A stretch of 53,914 nucleotides of DNA. Origin: Chloroflexota bacterium (GTDB lineage: Bacteria; Chloroflexota; Dormibacteria; Aeolococcales; Aeolococcaceae). The translations under genes and the position numbers were made by a program. Location: assembly GCA_005880985.1 (NCBI GenBank), contig VBIQ01000020.1:1-53914 (forward strand), read 5' to 3'. Position 1 is the stretch's first letter. Each line of letters begins with the position of its first letter. Of this stretch, positions 1-8,191 are shown piece by piece. Under the pieces are notes generated by a model that had not been told where the DNA came from, ran no database searches, and saw nothing but the letters and a program-made list of their open reading frames with translations.

Positions 1-483
1 ATGTTCACCGACATCGTCGACTCGACCAGGCTGATCGAGGCGATCGGGGACGAGGCCTGGGCTCACGTCATCACCTGGCACGACAGAGAGGCCCGCGAGT
101 GTGTCGCCCGCCACGGCGGCGAGGAGCTCGACGACGCCGGCGACGGCTTCCTGTTCTGCTTTTCCACCGCCGCGGACGCGCTCGACTGCGCGGCCCACAT
201 CCAGCGACGCCTGGTCGAGCACCGGCGCGAGCACGGCTTCGCACCGCAGCTGCGGATCGGCTTCCACGTCGCGGATGCCAAACGGCGCAACGGCAAGTTC
301 ATGGGCCGGGGGGTGCACGTGGCGGCGCGCATCGCCGCCCATGCTTCGGCGGGAGAGATCCTGACCAGCGCGGTGTCGCTGCCGCCGACGCGCTACCCGG
401 TCGAGCCGCTAGGGCCCGTCGCGCTCAAGGGCCTGGACGATCCCGTCGACCTGGTGCGGGTGCGCTGGGACATCGAGCCCTGA
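1..483 (+). CDS. Class III adenylate/guanylate cyclase catalytic domain protein, 5' end cut by window
   Basis: The visible 160 residues are one class III nucleotidyl cyclase domain that ends the protein. The first metal-binding motif FTDIVDST begins at residue 2, so the domain's first strand, and probably an N-terminal part of the protein, lies upstream of the window; the ATG at base 1 is likely internal. D4 and D48 (in AGDGF) match the two metal-binding aspartates, and R109 in VHVAARIAA matches the transition-state arginine. The purine-specifying lysine position carries D44, and the asparagine of the usual VNxAAR motif is H105, so ATP cyclase activity is doubtful; the fold may instead serve in sensing. 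The gene ends with TGA at 481-483. It reads in the same direction as the SCO6745-family gene, 259 bp away. Confidence 0.8.
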   Translation: MFTDIVDSTRLIEAIGDEAWAHVITWHDREARECVARHGGEELDDAGDGFLFCFSTAADALDCAAHIQRRLVEHRREHGFAPQLRIGFHVADAKRRNGKFMGRGVHVAARIAAHASAGEILTSAVSLPPTRYPVEPLGPVALKGLDDPVDLVRVRWDIEP

Positions 484-508
484 CGCGGTAGGCCGCGGCT
501 CCGGCCGG

Positions 509-637
509 TCAGGGCGTGGGTCGGGGCTTGCGTGCGCTCGCGATGACTCCCCAGCAGGGGCGCCAGGGGCCGCGCATCATGAGGTATCGCTCGATCGCCG
601 CCTGCTCGGCGCGATCCGCCAGCTGCTCCGGGGTCAT
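509..637 (-). CDS. Small hypothetical protein (42 aa)
   Basis: This reading frame fills most of the gap between the cyclase gene and the SCO6745-family gene. It would encode 42 residues starting MTPEQLADRAEQ and ending KPRPTP. Support is a good ribosome binding site (GGAGAG, 7 bases before the ATG) and G/C-rich third positions. The N-terminal half looks like an amphipathic helix and the middle has a Trp/Pro/Cys patch. A second ATG at 650-652 would add five residues but has no such site. I recognise no family. It could be a chance frame in GC-rich DNA. Confidence 0.35.
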   Translation of the reverse strand: MTPEQLADRAEQAAIERYLMMRGPWRPCWGVIASARKPRPTP

Positions 638-727
638 GTCGCCGCTCTCCATCGGGTGGGTCACTGCCCCCTCACCATGACCTGAGGCGGCGACACCACC
701 CTGTCGCCGGGCGCTGCCCGGGGCGGC

Positions 728-733
728 TAAGAT
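728..733 (+). promoter_or_regulatory. Possible -10 element, leaderless spacing
   Basis: TAAGAT lies 9 bases before the ATG at 743. At that spacing the transcript would begin at or just before the start codon, and no Shine-Dalgarno sequence is visible. No convincing -35 is seen. The same 9-base spacing occurs before the genes at 5247 and 26326. Confidence 0.35.
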
Positions 734-742
734 CCCGGGCCC

Positions 743-1609
743 ATGGCCGGCACTGCCAGCACCACCGCCGTCTCGGTCGCCCGACGCCTCTGGGATGTGA
801 GCGAGCCGATCGCGGGGAGCGTCTACTTCGCCCCCGAGGTGCAGCAGCGCTACGAGGCCCTCGGCCTCTCCTATCCGGAGGGCTACTTCTGGTCGCGGTC
901 GGCGGCGATGGGAACCCTCACCCCCTCGGCGGTGTCGGCGACCTTTGCCGTCTTCAACCCCGACATCGTCCGTCCCCTGCTGTCCGCGGCCCAGGCCAAG
1001 GCCGACCGCGAGACGGTTCTCGAGGCGCGACGTCGGGGGATGGGAGAGGCGCTGCGGCGGATGCTCGGCGACCTCGATGTCCGGCCCGCCGCCGATGCGC
1101 TTCGCCCCGTTGCCGAAGCCGGAGAGCCGCACGGACGGCCGCTGTACGCGGGTCTGCGCGACCTCCCCTGGCCCGACGACGCCCACCAGGCGCTGTTCTT
1201 CGCCTGCGACCTGGTTCGCGAGTACCGCAGCGACGGGCACGTCGCGGTGTGGACCTCGCTCGGCTGGCATCCCATCGAGGTGATGGCGCTGACCGAGCTC
1301 TTCTGGGGCATGAGCATCGGGACCCATATGCGCACCCGGGTCTGGCCGCACGAGCGTGTCGGCGAGGTGGTCGCGGATCTGCGCGCCCGTGGCCTCATCG
1401 AGGATGACGACCGTCTCACCGCCGAGGGGCTCGGTCTGCGGCGCGACATCGAGGAGCGGACCGATGCGGCCATGGGCGCGATGGTGGACGCGGCCGAGCG
1501 CGAAGGGGCCGAGCGGGTGCTCGGTCTCGTCCGTCCGCTGGCGCGGCGGGTCCTCGAGGCGGGTGGCTATCCCATCGATCCGGAGACCCAGCGCGGCCTC
1601 AATCGCTGA
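743..1609 (+). CDS. SCO6745 family protein
   Basis: This 288-residue protein matches the SCO6745 family of actinobacterial and related high-GC bacteria. The family signature is visible near the N-terminus: ARRLWDVSEPIAGSVYFAPE, followed by YFWSRSAAMG and a Phe-Asn-Pro segment. The C-terminal half has a winged-helix-like region (MTRVWPHERVGEVV-like, then LRARGLIEDDDRLTAEG), typical of the family. The biochemical role of the family is not established. The length is normal for it. The start is ATG 743, preceded by a possible -10 at 728-733 rather than by a ribosome binding site. The next gene in the same direction starts 50 bp downstream. Confidence 0.8.
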   Translation: MAGTASTTAVSVARRLWDVSEPIAGSVYFAPEVQQRYEALGLSYPEGYFWSRSAAMGTLTPSAVSATFAVFNPDIVRPLLSAAQAKADRETVLEARRRGMGEALRRMLGDLDVRPAADALRPVAEAGEPHGRPLYAGLRDLPWPDDAHQALFFACDLVREYRSDGHVAVWTSLGWHPIEVMALTELFWGMSIGTHMRTRVWPHERVGEVVADLRARGLIEDDDRLTAEGLGLRRDIEERTDAAMGAMVDAAEREGAERVLGLVRPLARRVLEAGGYPIDPETQRGLNR

Positions 1610-1659
1610 GCGGCGCCGCGCGCGCCGCGCCGGTTCATCGGCAATGACGCTCACAGCTC

Positions 1660-2145
1660 ATGACCCAGGCGATTGAGGAGACCGTCCGCCGCCGCCTCGA
1701 GCAGCTGGGAGTCGAGCATCAGCTCATCCCCTGCGATCCCGAGCTGGCCGACACCGCGGCCTTCTGCGCCGCGTATGGCTATGCACTCGAGGACTCGGCC
1801 AACACCATCCTGGTGGTCGGCAAGTCGACGCCGCCGCGCTACGCGGTGTGCGTGGTGCTGGCGGTCAATCGCCTCGACGTCAACCGGGTGGTGCGCGACC
1901 GTCTCGGGGTGCGCCGGGCCTCGTTCGCGTCGGCGGAGGAGACCAGCGACCTGGCCGGGATGATGCTGGGCGGGGTCACCGTCTTCGGGCTGCCGCCCGG
2001 CCTCCCGGTCTGGGTCGACGCGCGGGTGATGGAGCGCGAGCGGATCGTGCTCGGCGGCGGCAGCCGGTCGGTCAAGGTGGAGGCCTCGCCGGCGATCCTG
2101 CGGGCGATCCCCGGAGTGGAGGTGGTCGAGGGTCTCGCCCGCTGA
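1660..2145 (+). CDS. YbaK/EbsC family aminoacyl-tRNA deacylase
   Basis: This 161-residue single-domain protein belongs to the YbaK/EbsC family, free-standing relatives of the prolyl-tRNA synthetase editing domain. They hydrolyse wrongly charged tRNAs, for example Cys- or Ala-tRNA(Pro). Visible family features are the early TILVVGK segment holding the conserved lysine, the VVLAVNRLDVN core, and the late GGVTVFGLPPGLPVWVD block that lines the substrate pocket. The final ILRAIPGVEVVE strand is also typical. Length is normal for a stand-alone editing protein. Substrate specificity cannot be told by eye. It may be co-transcribed with the SCO6745-family gene 50 bp upstream. Confidence 0.85.
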   Translation: MTQAIEETVRRRLEQLGVEHQLIPCDPELADTAAFCAAYGYALEDSANTILVVGKSTPPRYAVCVVLAVNRLDVNRVVRDRLGVRRASFASAEETSDLAGMMLGGVTVFGLPPGLPVWVDARVMERERIVLGGGSRSVKVEASPAILRAIPGVEVVEGLAR

Positions 2146-2161
2146 CCCAACCATGGTCGAT

Positions 2162-2176
2162 CCGCAAGGTTTGCGG
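2162..2176 (+). terminator. Short hairpin in the gap after the YbaK gene
   Basis: CCGCAA and TTGCGG form a 6-bp stem with a 3-base loop, 16 bases after the YbaK/EbsC stop codon. There is no T-run after it. It is followed by a second possible GC-rich pairing (CCGGCC with GGCCGG near 2205). This could be a weak terminator or part of the leader of the gene at 2295. Nothing else is recognisable in 2146-2294. Confidence 0.25.
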
Positions 2177-2294
2177 CCCGGCCGGCGTCCTCTCCCCTTG
2201 AGGGCCGGTAGCACAACACCGGTGCCTTGCATGGGGAAGGGGTGCTCCTGGCGCGCCTGGCATCGCCTCGCCCCGATCACAGCGTGGGAGACCG

Positions 2295-5216
2295 GTGCGC
2301 AGACGCAGGCTGATCCTGATCGCGGTCGCCGTCGCCTCGATGGTGCCGGTCCTCCTCGGCGTTGCCGCGCGCATCGACATGCGGAACTCCTCGAGCCCGG
2401 GCGCCGGGCTGCCCTCCCCGGGGGTCGACCGCTTCCTGCAGCTCACCGGCGGCGGCGGCGCGGCACCCGGCTCCAGCAACACCTCCGGGGCGGCTGCGGC
2501 CACCAAGGCCACGGCCGCCGCTCCCCCTGCCGACGCCAACGAGCTCCCGAACGGCTGGCACCTCACTCCCGCGGGCATCCAGGTCGCGGTTCCGCGCTTC
2601 CCCCTCGGCGAGACCGCGACCCCCGACGGCAGCAAGCTCATCGTCAGCTCTGACAGCGGCGGCGTTCAGGCCGTCTCGGTCATCGACACCGCGTCACCAC
2701 CGCCGGTGGGCGTCGCCACCCCGGCGGCGAATCTCTTCATGGGGGTCGCGGCCCTGCCCGACGGCACCGTGTATGCGAGCGGCGGTAACGCCGACCGAGT
2801 CTTCCGATTCCACCTCGCCGGCCCCGCTCTGGTCCACGAGGACCTGACCAACGCCGCGGTGTTCCCCGTCCACAACGCCGCCGACGGGGTGCTCGGACAG
2901 GTCAGCGGCCAGAACCCGCCGCCCAACGCTCCCGCCGGTGACGGCATCCGGGTGAACCGATACCCCGCGACGCTGCTGACCCAGGGCGGGCTTCTCTACG
3001 CCGCCGGCAACGTCTCCGAGCCGACCGGCACCGGCGGCGAGACCTGCCCGTCGGGAGAGCCGATCTGCTCCCGGGTGAGCATCGTCGACACCACCACCAA
3101 TGCCGTGATCGGGCGCGCTCCGGTTGGCCTCGACGCCTACGGTCTCGCCCTCGACCCGCAGCGTCACCTGCTCTACGTCTCCAACTGGGCCGACCAGGTG
3201 GGTCGCGGCAACCTCGCCGGCGGCACCGTCTCCGTGGTCGACGTCAGCAATCCGCGGGCGCCGGTGGAGCGCGGCGTCACCGTCGTCGGTCATCACCCCA
3301 GCGCGGTCCAGCTCAGCGCCGATCGCACCCGGCTCTTCGTCGCCAACACCAACGACGACACCATCAGCGTCCTCGCCCTCGGCGGCAGCGGTGCGCCCAC
3401 CGTGGTCGCCACCGAGTCGACCCGCCCGCTCAGCGCGGTTCCGGTCGGGAGTCATCCGGACGCGATGACGCTCTCTCCCGATGGCAACACCCTCTTCGTC
3501 GCGCTGGCCGGGATGAACGCGGTCGAGGCCCGCGACGGTCACACCGGCGCCCGCGTGAAGGGCACCTCCACCTACATCCCGACGGGCTGGTACCCGTCGG
3601 CCCTCGCGGTCACCGGCAACGCAGCGCATTACCGGCTCTGGGTAGCGAACGCCAAGGGCATCGGATTCGGCACCGGCGCTAACGGCAGCGTCCTCTTCGA
3701 GGGCACCACCACCGGCGGCACGGTCAGCGGCATCGACCTCCCGGTGAGCGCCGCTCAGGAGCGCGCCTGGTCGCAGCAGGTGGTGCGCGACGACGGTCTC
3801 GACACCGCGGGCGTCAACCCGTGCGCACCGCAGCTGCATCCCTCCGAGGTGCTCTGCCCACCGAAGGGGACGCAGTCGCCGATCAAGCACGTCATCTACA
3901 TCGTCACCGAGAACAAGACCTTCGATCAGTACTTCGGCGATCTGTCGCCCGCCCAGGGGTACGACGCCGACCCGTCATACGCGATCTACGGCAACAACGT
4001 CACTCCCAACCATCACAAGCTGGCCGCCGCCTACAGCCTCGGCGACCGCTTCTTCTCCGACGCCGAGGTGTCGGTCACCGGTCACTCATGGACCTCGGGC
4101 GCCATCGCCACCGACCACAACGAGAAGACCTGGCCGGCCGACTACGACCAGGGGGTGCGGGGCACCCACGGCGGCGGCGATCCGCTGCGGCCCTCGATCG
4201 CCTCCGGCTGCGCGCCCAGCGGCAACATCGGCTGTCCCGACGACGTGCTCAACGACCCGCAGGGTGGCTACATCTTCGAGGCCTTCCGGCGGGCCGGGGC
4301 GCAGCCGCCGGAGACCGCCGGTGCCAAGCTCACCATGGGCATCTACGGGGAGCACACCGCGCGCGACTCCGGCGACATGAGCGCCTACCAGGCGAAGGGC
4401 CGCAACAAGGACGGCAGCGTCGCCTACTGGAAGGCGGGCGACATCCAGTACTTCGACACCTGCCGGGCACGCGAGTTCATCACCGGTAAGGCGCCCGACG
4501 GCCCCGCCCCCGACAACAACGACTACTTCGGCGACTGCGCCGGCCGCACCCTCGACCCGCAGTTCACCCTGGCCCACTGGGCCTCGGTGCTGAAGAACAC
4601 CGGCAAGGACGTGATGCCCAACTTCATCTACATGAGCCTGCCGGACAACCACACCCTGGGCACCAACCTCGGCAGCCCCACCCCGGCGTCGATGGTCGCC
4701 GACAACGACTACGCGCTCGGGCTGCTGGTCGATGCGCTGTCGCGCAGCCCCTTCTGGTCGTCGACGGTCTTCATGCAGACCGAGGACGACACCCAGGCGG
4801 CCGGCGATCACATCTCACCGCTGCGCGACTACCTCAGCGTGATCGGTCCGTGGGCCCAGCCCGGGGTCGAGCACCAGTGGGGCTCGATGCCCGCGCTGCT
4901 GCGGACCATCGAGCAGCTCTTCCACGTCGCCCCGATCACCCTCTACGACCGGCTCGCGACCCCGGAGCACAGCGCCTTCCTCGCCAGACTGAGCGACAAG
5001 CCGAACCTGGCGCCGTACACGGTGGTCACCCCGCTGGTCCCATTCGCCGTCAACCAACCCGGCGCCGCCGGCCAGAGCATCTCCGCCAAGCTGGACTTCA
5101 GCACTGTGGATCGCGTCGACGAGGGCATCCTCTCCGCCATCCTCTGGGCCGATGCCACCCACACGCCACTGCGGTTGCCACCGGACGCCGCCGGCCTGCT
5201 CAGCGCCTCTCCGTAG
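2295..5216 (+). CDS. Secreted bifunctional YncE-type beta-propeller / phosphoesterase (alkaline phosphatase-like)
   Basis: The 973-residue protein starts at a GTG 4 bases after a GGGAG site. Residues 1-30 are an Arg-rich start and hydrophobic segment, so it is exported or membrane-anchored. An Ala/Pro/Gly linker follows. From about residue 90 to 500 there are YncE/YVTN-type propeller repeats (LLYVSNWADQ, RLFVANTNDDTISV, TLFVALAGMNAV). From about residue 529 a phosphoesterase domain starts with IKHVIYIVTENKTFDQYFGDL; the acidic EN motif is the usual metal/nucleophile start of the phospholipase C/acid phosphatase superfamily. Later motifs SLPDNHTLG and EDDTQAAGDHISPLRDYLSVIGPW match its metal-binding blocks. 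This domain order is a known family. The natural substrate is unknown; phosphate release from extracellular esters is an inference. Confidence 0.88.
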   Translation: MRRRRLILIAVAVASMVPVLLGVAARIDMRNSSSPGAGLPSPGVDRFLQLTGGGGAAPGSSNTSGAAAATKATAAAPPADANELPNGWHLTPAGIQVAVPRFPLGETATPDGSKLIVSSDSGGVQAVSVIDTASPPPVGVATPAANLFMGVAALPDGTVYASGGNADRVFRFHLAGPALVHEDLTNAAVFPVHNAADGVLGQVSGQNPPPNAPAGDGIRVNRYPATLLTQGGLLYAAGNVSEPTGTGGETCPSGEPICSRVSIVDTTTNAVIGRAPVGLDAYGLALDPQRHLLYVSNWADQVGRGNLAGGTVSVVDVSNPRAPVERGVTVVGHHPSAVQLSADRTRLFVANTNDDTISVLALGGSGAPTVVATESTRPLSAVPVGSHPDAMTLSPDGNTLFVALAGMNAVEARDGHTGARVKGTSTYIPTGWYPSALAVTGNAAHYRLWVANAKGIGFGTGANGSVLFEGTTTGGTVSGIDLPVSAAQERAWSQQVVRDDGLDTAGVNPCAPQLHPSEVLCPPKGTQSPIKHVIYIVTENKTFDQYFGDLSPAQGYDADPSYAIYGNNVTPNHHKLAAAYSLGDRFFSDAEVSVTGHSWTSGAIATDHNEKTWPADYDQGVRGTHGGGDPLRPSIASGCAPSGNIGCPDDVLNDPQGGYIFEAFRRAGAQPPETAGAKLTMGIYGEHTARDSGDMSAYQAKGRNKDGSVAYWKAGDIQYFDTCRAREFITGKAPDGPAPDNNDYFGDCAGRTLDPQFTLAHWASVLKNTGKDVMPNFIYMSLPDNHTLGTNLGSPTPASMVADNDYALGLLVDALSRSPFWSSTVFMQTEDDTQAAGDHISPLRDYLSVIGPWAQPGVEHQWGSMPALLRTIEQLFHVAPITLYDRLATPEHSAFLARLSDKPNLAPYTVVTPLVPFAVNQPGAAGQSISAKLDFSTVDRVDEGILSAILWADATHTPLRLPPDAAGLLSASP

Positions 5217-5231
5217 CCGCGGGGGCGGAGC

Positions 5232-5237
5232 TACCCT
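5232..5237 (+). promoter_or_regulatory. Possible -10 element, leaderless spacing
   Basis: TACCCT lies 9 bases before the GTG at 5247. The same hexamer and the same distance are found before the GTG of the mrfA-like gene at 26326. No Shine-Dalgarno sequence is present between it and the start codon, so a leaderless transcript is plausible. A matching -35 is not evident. Confidence 0.4.
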
Positions 5238-5246
5238 GCCGCCACC

Positions 5247-6326
5247 GTGAGAATCGGTGCCGACGGCAGCTGGATGCGCTGGACGCGCACCGGGCTCGGT
5301 CGCTACCTCGACGGGCTGCTGCACGCCATGGCGTCGCAGCTCCCCGGCGGCGACCGGCTCACGGTCTACTACAACAGCACACCGGCACCGCGTCTGTTCG
5401 ACCCGACGGTGCGCGAACGGTCACTCCGCATCCCCACCGCCACCGCCTGGAACCAGGTCGCCCTGCCGATCGCGCTCGCGGCCGATCGCTGCGACGTCTA
5501 CCTCGGCGGAGCCAACATCATCCCTGCGGTCGCGCGCCAGCCGCGCGTGGTCGTCATGTTCGACTGCCTCGCCTTCCACCGCACCGAGGCACACGCCGGT
5601 CGCTGGGGACGCTATCTGCGTCGCTGGCAGCGGATCTCCGCGGAGCGCGCCGCTGCCGTCATCGCCATCAGCGCCTGGACAGCGAAGGAGTGCGTGCTCC
5701 ACCTCGGGCTCGACCCCGCCGGCATCCGCGTCGTCCCGTGCGGCGTCGGTGCCGACTTCGGTCCGCTCCCAGAGCCCGAACGATTCGAGGAGGAGCGCCG
5801 GCTCCGCGCCGGAATGGGCCTGCCTCGGCCCTTCGTCCTGCAGGTGGGAGGCTGGGACTACAAGGGGGCGCCGGCCGCCGTCGCCGCGATGCGCACCCTG
5901 CGCGACCGCGGCCACGACGTCGACCTGGTGCGGGTCGGGGCCGGCCTGCGCGGCGACTCGACCGACCGCCTTCGCGTGCTCGGCTACGTCGACGAGCCCA
6001 CCCTGCGCGCTCTGTATCGCGCCGCTGCCGCGGTGTGCGTCGCCTCGTCGATGGAGGGATTCGGGCTGCCGGTGCTCGAGGCGATGGCCTGCGGCACCCC
6101 GGTGGTGGCCAGCCGCGCCGGCGGGCTGCCGGAGGCGGGCGGCGACGCCGCCATCTATGCCGACGCCGGTGATGCCGTCCGGCTCGCCGACGCCCTGGAG
6201 CGGGTGATCGCCGACCCCGGGGAGGCGAAGCGCCTGCGCCTTGCCGGACGCGAGCGCGCCGCGGCCTTCACCTGGGAGCGCGCCGCGACCGCTGTTTTCG
6301 AGGTTCTCCGAACCGCTGCTGGTTAA
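5247..6326 (+). CDS. Glycosyltransferase family 4 (GT-B), first of the glycan cluster
   Basis: This 359-residue retaining GT-B glycosyltransferase of the GT4 type has the N-terminal acceptor half at residues 1-175, including TGLGRYLDGLL, DVYLGGANIIP and the VVMFDCLAF strand. The C-terminal nucleotide-sugar half contains VVPCGVGADF, VLQVGGWDYKG, LGYVDEPTLRALY, and the donor-binding block SSMEGFGLPVLEAMACGTPVV with its E-x7-E motif. The protein is cytoplasmic or peripheral to the membrane and probably adds a sugar to a lipid-linked surface glycan. The start is GTG 5247, 30 bp after the phosphoesterase gene. It heads a block of glycosyltransferases reaching to 15125. Sugar and acceptor cannot be read from sequence. 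Confidence 0.88.
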   Translation: MRIGADGSWMRWTRTGLGRYLDGLLHAMASQLPGGDRLTVYYNSTPAPRLFDPTVRERSLRIPTATAWNQVALPIALAADRCDVYLGGANIIPAVARQPRVVVMFDCLAFHRTEAHAGRWGRYLRRWQRISAERAAAVIAISAWTAKECVLHLGLDPAGIRVVPCGVGADFGPLPEPERFEEERRLRAGMGLPRPFVLQVGGWDYKGAPAAVAAMRTLRDRGHDVDLVRVGAGLRGDSTDRLRVLGYVDEPTLRALYRAAAAVCVASSMEGFGLPVLEAMACGTPVVASRAGGLPEAGGDAAIYADAGDAVRLADALERVIADPGEAKRLRLAGRERAAAFTWERAATAVFEVLRTAAG

Positions 6327-6415
6327 CAACTTTTTTCCCACAAACTCGCGAACGGCCCGCATACTCCGCCCGGCGGGTGGGGAGAGCCCCCCGTAGACCA
6401 GGAGTCCCCAGAAGC

Positions 6416-7210
6416 ATGCATCGATCTCGCCGTGCCGTTCTCGCCGTCGTCGCCGCCGTGCTCGCGACGAGCACGGTCACCGCCGGCCCGGCATTCGCCA
6501 AGGGCAACACCGCCAGCAAGTCGACGACGCGCTCCACGGTTGTGCCCGGCTACGACATCGGCTGGCCGCAGTGCCCGAGCAGCGTTCCCGGCAGCGCCGC
6601 CTTCGGCATCGTCGGTGTCAATCACGGGCTGGCCTACTCGGTCAACTCGTGCCTGAGCAGCCAGTACGGATGGGCGTCGCGGCTCACCAAGGCGCCGGCC
6701 TTCTACACCAACACCGCCAACCCGGGACCGATCAGCACCCACTGGAACAATCCCGGCTTCCCGCAAGCCTGCGTCGATCCCAGCAGCGCCTCCGACACCG
6801 GCTGCGCCTACGACTACGGCTGGAACGCCGCCGCCTCCGCCTTCGCGACCGCCGCCAGCGCGACCACGACCACCGTGGCGGCGACGCATGCGTGGTATCT
6901 CGACGTGGAGACCGGCAACAGCTGGAACGGCTCGACCTCGGCCAACGCCGCCGACCTCCAGGGCGGAATCGACTATCTCCACTCGCGGGGCGTCGCCACC
7001 GTCGGGGTGTACTCGACCGGCTATCAGTGGGGGGTGATCACCGGCGGCTACGCCATCGCCGGCGCTCCCGACTGGGTCGCCGGCGCGTTGGGCGCCCGTC
7101 AGGCGGCGGGCTGGTGCGGCCCCTCGTACTCCTTCAGCGGCGGTCCGGTGCACCTGGTGCAGTACCCGCAGTCGGGCTTCGACGCCGACTACGCTTGCCC
7201 GGGTACGTGA
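6416..7210 (+). CDS. Secreted glycoside-hydrolase-like TIM-barrel protein (DUF1906/Rv2525c-like)
   Basis: The 264-residue product starts at ATG 6416 after an AGGAG site. Residues 1-30 are a Sec signal peptide (Arg-rich start, hydrophobic core, cleavage near AFAKG). The mature protein begins GYDIGWPQCP and continues FGIVGVNHGL, then WYLDVETGNSW and a repeated barrel strand pattern ending GFDADYACPG. This resembles the GH25-like/DUF1906 TIM-barrel proteins of actinobacteria, whose mycobacterial member Rv2525c is a Tat-exported cell-surface protein. D and E of the LDVETG strand sit where catalytic acids lie in lysozyme-like barrels. The gene overlaps the next glycosyltransferase by 4 bp, which ties it to cell-surface glycan work. 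Enzymatic activity is unproven. Confidence 0.65.
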   Translation: MHRSRRAVLAVVAAVLATSTVTAGPAFAKGNTASKSTTRSTVVPGYDIGWPQCPSSVPGSAAFGIVGVNHGLAYSVNSCLSSQYGWASRLTKAPAFYTNTANPGPISTHWNNPGFPQACVDPSSASDTGCAYDYGWNAAASAFATAASATTTTVAATHAWYLDVETGNSWNGSTSANAADLQGGIDYLHSRGVATVGVYSTGYQWGVITGGYAIAGAPDWVAGALGARQAAGWCGPSYSFSGGPVHLVQYPQSGFDADYACPGT

Positions 7211-8187
7211 CCGGTGAGCATCTAGCCGAACCACCACCGCCGCCACCGCCACGGGTCGCCGTGGTGGTGGCCACCCGCGACCGGCCTCGGCTGCTGGGGC
7301 GCTGCCTGTCGGCGCTGGCCCGGCAGACCCGCCCCCCGGACGAGGTGGTCGTCGTCGATGACGCGTCGTCTCCGGCCACCGCGGCGGTGCTGGGCGGCTC
7401 GCACCATCGGCTCCCGCTGACAGTGCGCCGGCGCGAACGCAGCGGCGGTCCGGCGGCGGCGCGCAACGACGGCTGGCGGGCGACCTCCGCGTCGCTCATC
7501 GCCTTCACCGACGACGACTGCCGGCCGTCGACCGGATGGCTCGAGGCACTGCTTGCCGACGCGGCCTCGAGTCGTGTCGTCGTCGGTCGCACCATTCCTG
7601 ACGCGGAGGACGGCGGCGAGCACTCGGTCTTCGACCGCTCCATGTTCGTGACCGCCGAGGACGGTCGTTTCTCCACCTGCAACGTCCTCTATCCGCGCGA
7701 CCTGCTCGACTGTCTCGGCGGGTTCGACACCCGGTTCCATCGCTACGGCGAGGACACCGACCTCGGCCAGCGGGCGCTCGCCGCCGGCGCCGAGGCGGCC
7801 TTCGCGCCCGACGCCCTGGTGTGGCACGCGGTGCACCATGGCGGCGTCGCGGCGGCGGTCGCCGACCGGCTTCGCTTCACCGAGGTGGCACGGCTGCTTC
7901 GCCGCCATCCCCAGCTGCGCAGCCAGATCTGCGACGGGCTCTTCTACCGTCGCGCCCACGGCCGCCTGCTGCTCGCTCTGCTCGGCGCGTCGCTGCTGCG
8001 GGTGACGCCCGCCGGTCTGGTGGGGACGTCGGCCTGGGCGGGCGACGCGGTGCACCGCGTTCCGCTGCCGGCGCGCGAGCCCGGCGGCCGCCTCGTGAAA
8101 CAGCTGATCGGCCTCGCGGTTCTCGACGGCGTCGAGGTGGCCGCGTGCGCCTGGGGCAGCCTGCGTCACCGCACCCTCATCCTCTGA
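7207..8187 (+). CDS. Glycosyltransferase family 2 (GT-A)
   Basis: This 326-residue GT-A enzyme begins at a GTG that overlaps the previous stop codon by 4 bp (GTGA), so the two are translationally coupled. After a Pro-rich start come VAVVVATRDRPRLLGRCLSAL and VVVVDDASS, the family-2 nucleotide-binding start. The metal-binding DxD-like site is FTDDDCRPS, and the acceptor region has RYGEDTDLGQRAL with the conserved ED. The C-terminal 100 residues are hydrophobic in patches and may lie on the membrane. It probably transfers a sugar in surface-polysaccharide assembly. The donor is unknown. Confidence 0.85.
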   Translation: MTGEHLAEPPPPPPPRVAVVVATRDRPRLLGRCLSALARQTRPPDEVVVVDDASSPATAAVLGGSHHRLPLTVRRRERSGGPAAARNDGWRATSASLIAFTDDDCRPSTGWLEALLADAASSRVVVGRTIPDAEDGGEHSVFDRSMFVTAEDGRFSTCNVLYPRDLLDCLGGFDTRFHRYGEDTDLGQRALAAGAEAAFAPDALVWHAVHHGGVAAAVADRLRFTEVARLLRRHPQLRSQICDGLFYRRAHGRLLLALLGASLLRVTPAGLVGTSAWAGDAVHRVPLPAREPGGRLVKQLIGLAVLDGVEVAACAWGSLRHRTLIL

Positions 8188-8191
8188 GTCC

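Noticed and set aside
509..1654. A 381-codon open frame on the minus strand opposite the SCO6745-family gene
   Set aside because: It is the mirror of a well-supported plus-strand gene in very GC-rich DNA; its product is a His/Arg/Gly-rich string with no domain. Only its last 42 codons, outside the gene, were kept as a possible small gene.
2146..2294. Riboswitch (c-di-GMP or similar) before the phosphoesterase gene
   Set aside because: A few hairpins can be drawn, but no conserved core of a known riboswitch class is recognisable.
6300..6345. Rho-independent terminator after the first GT4 gene (AACC..GGTT then a run of six T)
   Set aside because: The stem is only 4-5 bp with a wobble pair and the T-run is separated from it by six bases; too weak to call.
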